Below, piece after piece: positions 1 through 6,337 of a DNA stretch of 14,168 nucleotides. Within the stretch, counting starts at the first letter, position 1. Every line of letters begins with the position of its first letter. The position numbers and the translations under genes are program-made. Source of the DNA: a bacterium. Its GTDB lineage: Bacteria; UBA9089; JASEIO01. The notes beneath the pieces are model-generated. The model had not been told where the DNA came from and did no database searches. It worked only from the letters and a program-made list of their open reading frames with translations. Location: positions 1 through 14,168 of the forward strand of contig JASEIO010000039.1 of assembly GCA_030017475.1 (NCBI GenBank), written 5' to 3'.

Positions 1-146
1 TTGCAATAAGAAATTTCCTAAGTGGTTGAAAATTAAGGAAAGACTGAATTGTAGGATGGTAAACTCGAAAAAACTTGCGATCAGATTAACCCCTTGATTT
101 GTGTAACGGTGCCAAATACCATAAGAATCATTTTTAGACTTTTTCG

Positions 147-175
147 TTGACAAAATATCATTCATGTATTATAAT
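147..175 (+). promoter_or_regulatory. Perfect-consensus sigma70-type promoter
   Basis: The -35 box is TTGACA (147-152) and the -10 box is TATAAT (170-175), separated by exactly 17 nt. Both hexamers match the consensus fully. Transcription would start near 182 and run on the plus strand toward the fmdB-like gene and the Bat cluster, with a leader of about 275 nt that contains the palindromic repeat. It could instead drive a small RNA encoded within that leader. Confidence 0.8.
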
Positions 176-267
176 GTTTTGTTTAATCTATGATCGTTCA
201 GATGGTAAATTATTCGTTGGGCACCAAGGGATTACTTGGGAGAAGGATGATAATATGGAAACCAAAA

Positions 268-432
268 ATCAGAAGGCAGATAGATAGAAACACCAAATCA
301 CAAGCACCAAAACCCAAAACAGATTTTAAATTAATGACCAAAATTCCAAACAGATAGGGGGTTTTAGATTTTGAATCTGTAATTTAAGATTTGTTTATGA
401 TCTGGAATTTATTCTGTTGTCTGCCCTCTGTT
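268..432. repeat. Degenerate palindromic intergenic repeat
   Basis: The left half is A/C-rich (ACCAAA, CCAAAA, ATTCCAAA motifs) and the right half is its approximate reverse complement (TTTGAAT, GGAATTT, TCTGTTGTCTG). Two anchored pairings are visible. Bases 320-333 match the reverse complement of 380-393 at 12 of 14 positions. Bases 268-287 match the reverse complement of 413-432 at about 13 of 20, sharing GGCAGA. The arms are imperfect and slightly out of register, as expected of a decayed or rearranged repeat unit. Similar strings occur as dispersed intergenic repeats in genomes of several uncultivated phyla (from memory, not searched). Confidence 0.55.
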
Positions 433-457
433 ATTTGATAAAAGGAGTTGATAGCCT

Positions 458-694
458 ATGCCAACTTATGAGTATGAATGTATAGATTGTGGAAATAGGT
501 TTGAGATTTTCCAAAGTATGACTTCTAACCCAATATCTAAGTGTACAAAATGCAATGGTAGGGTTAAAAGATTACTCTCCCCTGGGGCTGGTTTCATATT
601 CAAGGGATCTGGTTTTTATGCTACTGATTATAGAAGCAGTGAATATAAAAAGAAGGAAAAAGAAGAAAAGGGCAGGAGTAAAAAAGAAGAATAA
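458..694 (+). CDS. FmdB-type zinc ribbon protein
   Basis: A 78-residue protein of the FmdB / putative regulatory zinc-ribbon family, which starts with a typical MPTYEYEC stretch. Two CxxC knuckles (Cys8/Cys11 and Cys29/Cys32) would bind one zinc ion. The family signature continues with a Ser-Pro-Gly loop and a GFIFKGSGFYATDY segment (46-58). The last 17 residues are mostly Lys and Glu and look disordered. The family is widespread, and its regulatory role, named after the formamidase gene cluster, is poorly tested; nucleic-acid or protein binding is possible. The start is firm: AAAGGAG lies 10 nt upstream at 441-447. It precedes the Bat-type cluster but has no established link to it. Confidence 0.9.
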   Translation: MPTYEYECIDCGNRFEIFQSMTSNPISKCTKCNGRVKRLLSPGAGFIFKGSGFYATDYRSSEYKKKEKEEKGRSKKEE

Positions 695-760
695 GGAATT
701 CTAATGACAGAAGACAGTAAATCAGGAAGTGATAAGCGTGGCTAAATTTTTTGGTGCATT

Positions 761-1639
761 ATGATTCCCAAGGATGTTTTATCACAAATTAGGCGAATTG
801 AGATTAAGGCTCGCATGTTAGTGGATGATATATTCTCTGGGCAATATGAATCAGTTTTTAAAGGAAGAGGAATGGAATTTGCGGAGGTAAGAGAATATCA
901 ACCAGGGGACGATATTCGAACTATTGACTGGAATGTTACTGCAAGATTTGGAAGGCCATTCGTGAAGAAATTTGTGGAGGAGCGGGAACTCACAGTTATG
1001 CTTTTAATAGATGCCAGTGGTTCAGAAAGATTTGGAACACATAAAAAGCTAAAATCAGAGATCGCTGCAGAGGTATCCTCAATCTTGGCCTTTTCTGCTA
1101 TCCGAAATAATGATAAGGTGGGAATGATTATTTTTACTGACCAGGTAGAAAAGTTTGTCATTCCAAAGAAGGGAAGGAACCATATCTTAAGAATCATTCG
1201 AGAGATTCTATATTTCAAACCAAGCCATCGAAAGACAGATATCAATAAGGGTCTGGAATATCTAAATGAGGTATTAAAGAGAAAGGCAGTGGTTTTTTTG
1301 ATCTCTGATTTTAAAGCAAAAGGATACGAAAGGGCTTTAAGAATAACCAATAAGAGGCATGATGTAATTGCTATTACTATCACCGATCCCAGAGAAATGG
1401 AATTGCCTGCTTTAGGTTTTTTGGAATTAGAGGACTTAGAGACTGGCGAGTTCTTTTTGGTTGATACAAAAAGCGAAAAATTTAGAAAGGAGTTTATTAA
1501 ATACAATCTTGAACAAGAAAGGGCAAGAAGAGGGCTTTTTCAATCCATGAATTTAGATAACATACATATCTCAACTCACAAATCTTATATAGAACCCTTG
1601 GTTGAATTTTTCAAGGACCGAGCAAGGAGGTTTAGATGA
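761..1639 (+). CDS. DUF58 domain protein with VWA-like fold
   Basis: A 292-residue soluble protein of the DUF58 family, which normally sits beside a MoxR AAA+ ATPase and Bat proteins and is thought to act in metal-dependent chaperone-like complexes. Residues 35-70 hold the family hallmark (GRGMEF, then REYQPGDD and RTIDWN, followed by a conserved Arg-Pro). The VWA-like part begins around residue 78 with the metal-site motif DASGS (Asp84, Ser86, Ser88). Thr159 and Asp183 (ISDF) are likely the remaining ligands. No membrane segment is visible, so it is cytoplasmic. The ribosome binding site is weak, but family alignment supports this ATG because the protein already begins with the usual RRIEIKAR helix. 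It is followed after 132 nt by the BatD-like gene. No MoxR gene precedes it in this window. Confidence 0.9.
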   Translation: MIPKDVLSQIRRIEIKARMLVDDIFSGQYESVFKGRGMEFAEVREYQPGDDIRTIDWNVTARFGRPFVKKFVEERELTVMLLIDASGSERFGTHKKLKSEIAAEVSSILAFSAIRNNDKVGMIIFTDQVEKFVIPKKGRNHILRIIREILYFKPSHRKTDINKGLEYLNEVLKRKAVVFLISDFKAKGYERALRITNKRHDVIAITITDPREMELPALGFLELEDLETGEFFLVDTKSEKFRKEFIKYNLEQERARRGLFQSMNLDNIHISTHKSYIEPLVEFFKDRARRFR

Positions 1640-1645
1640 CATTTT

Positions 1646-1705
1646 GGTTAGTCATTGGTTATTAGAAGACAACCAATCCTAATGAGTATTGACCAGTGAC
1701 TAATC
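1646..1705. repeat. Imperfect inverted repeat, GACCAGTG family
   Basis: Between the DUF58 and BatD-like genes, bases 1646-1664 match the reverse complement of 1687-1705 at about 15 of 19 positions, giving a hairpin with a 22-nt loop. The right arm contains GACCAGTGACTAATC. The sequence resembles the hairpin at 12645-12680, which contains the complementary CACTGGTC and a shared CTAATC, so both may belong to one dispersed family. No T-tract directly follows the stem, so it is not an obvious terminator. Confidence 0.55.
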
Positions 1706-1771
1706 TTTCTGACTTTTTAACAAAAGATACAAAGAACAGCTAACAAAATCGTATACGCTGCCAAAAGAAAG

Positions 1772-2728
1772 ATGGACAATATGAAGTCCAATTGGGAAAT
1801 TGTTTTCTTCCTATTGCTTGGAATTAACTCCATTTTAGCGGATGAGCATTTAGTTAAGATCAAGGCAGAGATAAATAAGCAGCATATTACTATTGGTGAT
1901 CAGGTAGTTTATACCTTAATTGTTGAAAATCACCCTAAAGTAAAGATAGATGCACCAATAGATATATATCCCAAGTTATCTAAATTTGAGGTTAAGAATC
2001 ATAGAGTAATTGGTCCTCGGAGGAGATGGGGAAAGGTAATTGCAAAGTATAAATATACTATAGCAGCCTTTAATACTGGAAAATATATCATTCCTGCTGT
2101 TACATTAGAATATAAAGATATGGAAGGTAAGGTAAGGTATGTTAGTTCTAAACCAATAAGCATCTTTGTGAAAAGTGTTAGGAGAAAGAGCGATAAAGAT
2201 GATATTCGAGACATTAAGCCACCCCTGCGGATCCCTTATTCATGGGTCTTTTATCTCATACTATCCATCCCTCTATTATTCGGTGTCTTAGGAATTTTTG
2301 GGTATCATTTCTGTAAAAAAAGAAAATCGAAGGATTCTATTTTTGATTCTACTCCTAAAAGACCACCAGAAGAGGTCGCTTATGAAAGGTTAGAGAGATT
2401 AGGAGAGATGGATCTATTAAAGCAAGGGAAGATTAAGGAGTATTACATTATCCTATCTGAAATCATCCGGCATTACCTTGAAGAAAGATATGGAATTTCG
2501 GTTTTAGATAAGACCACTAATGAAGTCTTCCAGAAGATGAAAGAGATAAATATTACGAAGAAACATTGCCTATTGATAAGGGATTTTTTGGCATATTGTG
2601 ATTTAGTTAAGTTTGCTAAGCACAAGCCAGAGGAAGGAAGGATTGAAAAAGATTTTGGGATAGCTCGAGAGATTGTGGATTTAACTAAGCCTGCTGAAGA
2701 AAAGCCGTTGACTGTTGGTGTGGCTTAA
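1772..2728 (+). CDS. BatD-like envelope protein
   Basis: A 318-residue membrane protein. Residues 7-23 form a signal-peptide-like hydrophobic stretch with likely cleavage after SILA (residue 23). Residues 25-135 are beta-rich and resemble the Ig-like BatD/oxygen-tolerance domain (GDQVVYTL, then an FNTGKYIIPAV strand). The DIRDIKPPLRIP segment (145-156) is the linker typically seen before the membrane helix in this family. One transmembrane helix spans about 157-178. The cytoplasmic tail (200-300) is helical, with a YYxxLSEIIRHYLEERYG motif as in DUF4381-type proteins. The N-terminal domain should therefore be periplasmic. It lies between DUF58 and batA, as in Bat operons. A second ATG nine bases downstream is an equally possible start, since neither has a strong ribosome binding site. 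It is short compared with full-length BatD proteins. Confidence 0.82.
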   Translation: MDNMKSNWEIVFFLLLGINSILADEHLVKIKAEINKQHITIGDQVVYTLIVENHPKVKIDAPIDIYPKLSKFEVKNHRVIGPRRRWGKVIAKYKYTIAAFNTGKYIIPAVTLEYKDMEGKVRYVSSKPISIFVKSVRRKSDKDDIRDIKPPLRIPYSWVFYLILSIPLLFGVLGIFGYHFCKKRKSKDSIFDSTPKRPPEEVAYERLERLGEMDLLKQGKIKEYYIILSEIIRHYLEERYGISVLDKTTNEVFQKMKEINITKKHCLLIRDFLAYCDLVKFAKHKPEEGRIEKDFGIAREIVDLTKPAEEKPLTVGVA

Positions 2729-2773
2729 CCTTATTCCTACTTCTAAGATGTATATAAAGAGTTTGGAGAGACT

Positions 2774-3763
2774 ATGAGGTTTGCTACTCCATATTTTTTA
2801 TCCCTTCTCTTGTTCCTACCCTTTTTAATTTGGGTTTATCTAAAAAGGGGGAGGTCTAGACCTAGTATCAAATTCTCTGATTTGGAGGGTATAAAGGAGA
2901 TTTCACCAAGTAGGAGATTGAATCCCAGGCATATCTTAACTGGACTAAGGATTATTGCGATTGGATTAATCATTATAGGTCTTTCAAGGCCACAAACAGG
3001 GGTTAGAAGTGAGGAGCAGGAAGCCAAGGGAATAGATATTATGCTTTGTATAGATACATCCACCTCAATGGAGGCTTTGGATTTTAAACCCTATAATAGG
3101 TTAGATGCAGCTAAAGAGGCAGCCAGGCGATTTATAGATAGGAGAAAAAATGACAGAATTGGGATAGTGGTCTTTTCTGGTTTAGGTTTTACCCAATGTC
3201 CTTTGACCATGAATCATAGGGCCTTATTAGACCTCTTGGATAAAGTAGAAGTTGGGATGGTTCAGGTTGATGGAACAGCCATTGGTACAGCAATCATTAC
3301 TTGTATTAATAGATTGAAGGAAAGTGGAGCCAAAAGTAAGATTATAGTCCTCCTTACCGATGGAAGAAACAATATGGGAGAAATCGATCCCTTGACCTCT
3401 GCACAGGTTGCTAAAACTATGGGGATAAAGATCTACACTATTGGAGCAGGTAGCCTTGACGGAGCCCTTTATCCTGTAGATCATCCTTTATTTGGAAGGA
3501 GGTATATGAAACTCCATGGAGATCTGGATGAAGAAATCTTGCGGAAGATTGCGAAAGAAACCGGCGGTTTGTACTTTTATGCCAAAAACACAAAGGCACT
3601 GAATGATATCTATAAACAGATTGATAAAATGGAAAAGAGTAGGATAAAAGTGAAGAAATATATAGATTATATAGAGCTATTTCCTTATTTTATCTGGCCA
3701 GCCTTTTCCATTTTATTTCTTGAGGTTATTTTAGGGAATACCCTTTTTAGGAAGATACCCTAA
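2774..3763 (+). CDS. batA: BatA, membrane VWA protein
   Basis: A 329-residue protein with the usual BatA layout: two N-terminal membrane helices (about 8-22 and 54-71), a periplasmic VWA domain (about 87-285) and a C-terminal helix (about 302-320). The N-terminal FATPYFLSLLL stretch is characteristic. The metal-ion site is complete: DTSTS (Asp94, Ser96, Ser98), Thr168 in DGTAIG and Asp196 in LLTDG. The family name comes from Bacteroides aerotolerance; the molecular function is not settled, and a scaffold or chaperone role with MoxR ATPases is proposed. The start is supported by GGAGAG just upstream. The gene follows the BatD-like gene by 45 nt and is followed after 18 nt by trxB, where batB would usually be. 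Confidence 0.92.
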   Translation: MRFATPYFLSLLLFLPFLIWVYLKRGRSRPSIKFSDLEGIKEISPSRRLNPRHILTGLRIIAIGLIIIGLSRPQTGVRSEEQEAKGIDIMLCIDTSTSMEALDFKPYNRLDAAKEAARRFIDRRKNDRIGIVVFSGLGFTQCPLTMNHRALLDLLDKVEVGMVQVDGTAIGTAIITCINRLKESGAKSKIIVLLTDGRNNMGEIDPLTSAQVAKTMGIKIYTIGAGSLDGALYPVDHPLFGRRYMKLHGDLDEEILRKIAKETGGLYFYAKNTKALNDIYKQIDKMEKSRIKVKKYIDYIELFPYFIWPAFSILFLEVILGNTLFRKIP

Positions 3764-3781
3764 CCTTAGAAACCAGGTTGA

Positions 3782-4771
3782 TTGGAGATGGCTGAGTATG
3801 ATTTGATTATTATTGGTGGTGGGCCTGCGGGGTTGACCGCAGGATTATATGCTGCAAGAGCAAGATTGAAAACCCTATTGATCGAAAGTTTTGCTGTTCC
3901 AAGTCAGGCTGTTGCTGCAGACCGAATTGAGAACTACCCAGGTATACCTTCCGGAATTAGTGGGATTGAGTTGATAGATAGATTTAAAAGACAGGCAAAG
4001 GCCTTTGGCTTAGAGTTTGATGTTGGGAATGTAGTAGATATCAAACCACAGAATGGCAAAGATTTTAGACAATGGCAGATAATAGCGGAAGACAAGGTAT
4101 ACGATTCTTTGTCAATAATTCTTGCTGTTGGCACAAGACCAAGGGAATTGGAAGTTGCGGGCGAATCCAAATTACGTGGTCGCGGTGTTTCTTATTGTGC
4201 TACCTGTGACGGGCCGCTTTTTAAAGATAGAGATATAGTAATTATAGGAGGGGGAGATACGGCGGTAGAAGAGGCATTATTTTTAACAAGATTTTGTCGA
4301 AAAGTCACTATGATCCATCGCAGGGACCGACTGCGTGCAACAAAGATTTTGCAAGAAAGGGCATTGGCGCATGAAAGACTTGAGTTTGTTTGGGACTCAC
4401 AGGTTATTGAGATTTTGGGAGAAGAGAATGTAGAGGCAGTTAAGATCAAAGATATTAAAACTCAGGAAGAATCAAAGATCCCTTGCGAGGGAGTATTTAT
4501 CTTTGTCGGGTTTATACCCAACACGGATTTTCTTAAACCCCATAAAACCTCTGGTTTCTCACAGGATAAAGGAATTATAGAATTGGATGAAGCCGGATAT
4601 GTTATTACTGATGATAATATGAAAACCTCTCAAGAAGGTGTATTTGCCTGCGGTGATTGCAGAAAGAAACTCCTGCGCCAGGTGGTAACTGCCTGTGGAG
4701 ATGGAGCAAATGCAGCATTTTCTGCTCAAGGCTATGTAGAAAAATTAAAAAAGATGTCAAGAATGTACTAA
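3782..4771 (+). CDS. trxB: Thioredoxin reductase (NADPH)
   Basis: A flavoprotein that passes electrons from NADPH through FAD to a redox-active disulfide and then to thioredoxin in the cytoplasm. At 329 residues it is of normal length. FAD-binding GGGPAG is at 12-17 and FACGD at 288-292. The redox pair is CATC (Cys139, Cys142). The NADPH domain has GGGDTA (156-161) and HRRDRLRA (179-186), whose arginines indicate NADPH preference. One oddity: the Gly-Gly-Gln loop near residue 40, common in this family, reads Pro-Ser-Gln. The start is uncertain: TTG at 3782 has AGG four bases upstream, while ATG at 3788 directly abuts GGAG. The gene lies 18 nt behind batA, so the two are probably co-transcribed. 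A terminator hairpin follows at 4857-4888. Confidence 0.93.
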   Translation: MEMAEYDLIIIGGGPAGLTAGLYAARARLKTLLIESFAVPSQAVAADRIENYPGIPSGISGIELIDRFKRQAKAFGLEFDVGNVVDIKPQNGKDFRQWQIIAEDKVYDSLSIILAVGTRPRELEVAGESKLRGRGVSYCATCDGPLFKDRDIVIIGGGDTAVEEALFLTRFCRKVTMIHRRDRLRATKILQERALAHERLEFVWDSQVIEILGEENVEAVKIKDIKTQEESKIPCEGVFIFVGFIPNTDFLKPHKTSGFSQDKGIIELDEAGYVITDDNMKTSQEGVFACGDCRKKLLRQVVTACGDGANAAFSAQGYVEKLKKMSRMY

Positions 4772-4822
4772 AGTTTTAATGGATTCTTGCCGATATATTA
4801 TATATATAGGAGAATAAAAACC

Positions 4823-4843
4823 ATGGAGGGGGTGAAAAGATAG
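4823..4843 (+). other. Possible six-codon leader ORF
   Basis: An ATG preceded by AGGAG (4808-4812, 10 nt spacing) opens a six-codon frame (MEGVKR) that stops 13 nt before the terminator hairpin. The order of a short ORF, a terminator and then a gene is what attenuation leaders look like. The codons are not enriched for one amino acid, so there is no hint of a sensed metabolite. It may be chance. Confidence 0.2.
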
Positions 4844-4856
4844 AAAACACTGCAAA

Positions 4857-4888
4857 GGTTTCTCTTTTTTAGAGGGAAACCATTTTTT
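4857..4888 (+). terminator. Intrinsic terminator after trxB
   Basis: Bases 4857-4866 pair with 4872-4881 in a 10-bp stem (two G-U wobbles) with a short loop. The stem is followed by A and then six Ts (4883-4888). This is a standard Rho-independent terminator for the trxB end of the Bat transcript. Because no clear promoter is visible between it and the next start at 4943, it could also act as an attenuator for that gene. Confidence 0.72.
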
Positions 4889-4914
4889 ATGCCCCAAAAA
4901 TGGCAAAATGGGGG
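4880..4914 (+). promoter_or_regulatory. Possible RNA pseudoknot in the 5' leader
   Basis: CCATTTTT (4880-4887) can pair fully with AAAAATGG (4896-4903). The loop of that stem contains CCCC (4892-4895), which can pair with the G run at 4910-4914, giving an H-type pseudoknot topology. It shares two bases with the terminator stem, so the two folds would compete at that point. The structure ends 28 nt before the start codon at 4943. It matches no riboswitch class I recognise. It could also be chance pairing in homopolymer-rich DNA. Confidence 0.3.
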
Positions 4915-4942
4915 AGAATAAACAATACAAGGAGGGACTAAA

Positions 4943-6196
4943 ATGATAAGGGGAATTGAGGCTTATAACAATACCTTGACTCAAACGAATGATGTAACCA
5001 AGTTATTAGGGGAACAAAAAGGAATAAATGGAAGAGGAAATGGATCGGATATTGGTATTATAGAAGGGCAACAAAATGTCTCTGGTGAAGAGGTGGATCA
5101 TGCTATAAAAATTACCTATAGCAGTGTCCATTACAGAGACTATACAAGATATCAAGATATAGCAAGGATAATCCACCAGGAAGAGGCCTTTAGAAATAGA
5201 TTATATAAAACAAAGGATGTGATCACCAAGGTAGAGGATATAATAGACAGAAGAATGAAAAGGGCTGGAGTAGAGGGAGAATTTAAGTCGCCTGGATTAC
5301 CAAAGGAAGAAATGACTATAGGTGAAATTCAAGAATATATAAAGCCAGAGAATGTTGCAGGAAGGATTGTAGATTTTGCTAAAGGCCTATATGGAATGTG
5401 GAAATCTAATCATCCGGATGCTGAGCCGGAAAAGTTTGATGGATTCTTTAATGTGCTCAAGGGTGCAATAGACGAGGGATTTAAACAAGCTCGCGATATA
5501 TTAGGTGTCCTTCCAGATGATATAGAATCGATGATCAATGAGACCTATGATTTGACCATGCAAGGCATGGATGATTGGTATAAAGAAATAATGGGTAAAA
5601 GACCTGGAGATAATCCAGTAATAAAGGTTGAGTCAGGGGAATCAGTAGCCATTCAGGGACAACTTATTGAAGCCATAAATGATCAAATAGAGATCATCCA
5701 GAATGATGATGGAGTAGCTACATTGAACCTTAAAGAGGGGCAATCCGCAAGAGTAAATGGCAATCTCATTGAGGCAACTGACTCGGATTTAACTATAGCT
5801 ATAAGTGAAGAGGGGGCAAGGTTACACCTTTTGGAAGGACAAAAGGTAGGAATAAATGATAGATTTGCCCATGCACTGAGTGGTAATTTCATCTTAGCTT
5901 TGGAGGGGGGTATAGTAAGGGTAGATCTCAATGAGGAGTATACAGTAAAGGTAGACGAAGAAGAAGTAAAGGTTATAAAGGGCAAGTCAAATTTAAATAT
6001 ATTCCAGGATGGTAGAGTTTGTTTAGATATCTCTCCTTATAGTATTGTAAATCTAAATGGTCAGGAGATAAAGACAGACAATGACCAAATCACGATTGAT
6101 CTCCTCAAAGCTCTTCTTTTAAACCAACAGAAAGAAGATTTGATTCCTGAAGTGCCATCAACTTATGGAAAGCAGGAGGCGAATATCCCCGTATAA
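4943..6196 (+). CDS. DUF5610-like protein with five C-terminal beta-type repeats
   Basis: A 417-residue protein of unknown function without signal peptide or membrane helix. Residues 1-60 are polar and probably disordered. Residues 65-110 look helical. About 125-215 resemble the DUF5610 domain: a helix around KGLYGMWKSNHP, then a GAIDEGFKQARDILG helix and an INETYDLTMQGMDDW helix (family from memory, not searched). Residues 224-387 are five tandem units of 30-34 residues, each with a hydrophobic strand, a GQ/GE-type turn, an (I/V/L)NG-type turn and a second pair of strands. The unit joins are near 258, 292, 324 and 358. The C-terminus is charged. The start is firm, with AAGGAGGG (4929-4936) six bases upstream. 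It stands alone behind the trxB terminator and converges on queA. Whether it is cytoplasmic or exported by another route cannot be seen. Confidence 0.8.
   Translation: MIRGIEAYNNTLTQTNDVTKLLGEQKGINGRGNGSDIGIIEGQQNVSGEEVDHAIKITYSSVHYRDYTRYQDIARIIHQEEAFRNRLYKTKDVITKVEDIIDRRMKRAGVEGEFKSPGLPKEEMTIGEIQEYIKPENVAGRIVDFAKGLYGMWKSNHPDAEPEKFDGFFNVLKGAIDEGFKQARDILGVLPDDIESMINETYDLTMQGMDDWYKEIMGKRPGDNPVIKVESGESVAIQGQLIEAINDQIEIIQNDDGVATLNLKEGQSARVNGNLIEATDSDLTIAISEEGARLHLLEGQKVGINDRFAHALSGNFILALEGGIVRVDLNEEYTVKVDEEEVKVIKGKSNLNIFQDGRVCLDISPYSIVNLNGQEIKTDNDQITIDLLKALLLNQQKEDLIPEVPSTYGKQEANIPV
5612..6103 (+). repeat. Five tandem ~33-residue repeats within the DUF5610-like CDS
   Basis: The units cover residues 224-257, 258-291, 292-323, 324-357 and 358-387. 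Shared features are a hydrophobic strand with L/I at alternating positions, then EGQ/SGE/LNE-like turns, V/I-x-(V/I/L)-(N/D/Q)-G or a variant, a short I/A-rich strand, then an acidic turn ending in G. Units 1 and 2 are closest (IQGQLIEA against VNGNLIEA); units 3-5 have drifted. The periodicity suggests a stacked beta structure such as a solenoid. The DNA is diverged, so this is an old protein duplication rather than a recent DNA repeat. Confidence 0.6.
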
Positions 6197-6231
6197 AGAT
6201 AGAGCAGTGTTTCCCCTTCCCACAATCTATA

Positions 6232-6273
6232 AGAGCACAGGGAATTAAATTATTTGGATATTCTCTGTGCTCT
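6232..6273. terminator. Hairpin between convergent genes, likely bidirectional terminator
   Basis: Bases 6232-6245 (AGAGCACAGGGAAT) pair with 6260-6273 over 14 positions with a single mismatch (a G-U wobble in one RNA sense), around a 14-nt A/T-rich loop. It sits 35 nt after the stop of the DUF5610-like gene and 64 nt past the queA stop. Neither side has a clean T-tract, so the terminator role rests on position and stem strength. Confidence 0.55.
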
Positions 6274-6337
6274 CTACAACTCAATCCAGAGGAAGAAATG
6301 AGGGTTCACATCTCCCCTGAGAATGTAAGTAATTTGT

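Larger units (their letters stand above)
1..457. other. Intergenic region upstream of the fmdB-like gene
   Basis: No convincing gene lies in these 457 bases. Positions 1-146 show only a weak hairpin (arms about 14-21 and 33-41) that could be the tail of an upstream terminator, but no clear T-tract follows. A perfect-consensus promoter lies at 147-175, and a degenerate palindromic repeat fills about 268-432. The fmdB ribosome binding site AAAGGAG is at 441-447. A 55-codon open frame (190-357) has no ribosome binding site and runs into the repeat, so I do not call it. A transcript from the promoter would have a leader of about 275 nt. Confidence 0.7.

Noticed and set aside
190-357. 55-codon plus-strand open frame right after the strong promoter
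   Set aside because: No ribosome binding site at either ATG, no recognisable family, and its second half is made of the A/C-rich palindromic repeat.
4841-4914. Cyclic di-GMP (GEMM) or other known riboswitch
   Set aside because: A GCAAAGG string and paired stems are present, but the conserved GEMM core elements are missing and no other class fits.
5683-5985. 100-codon minus-strand frame inside the DUF5610-like gene
   Set aside because: It is antisense to a gene with a strong ribosome site and a regular protein repeat pattern, and has no recognisable features.
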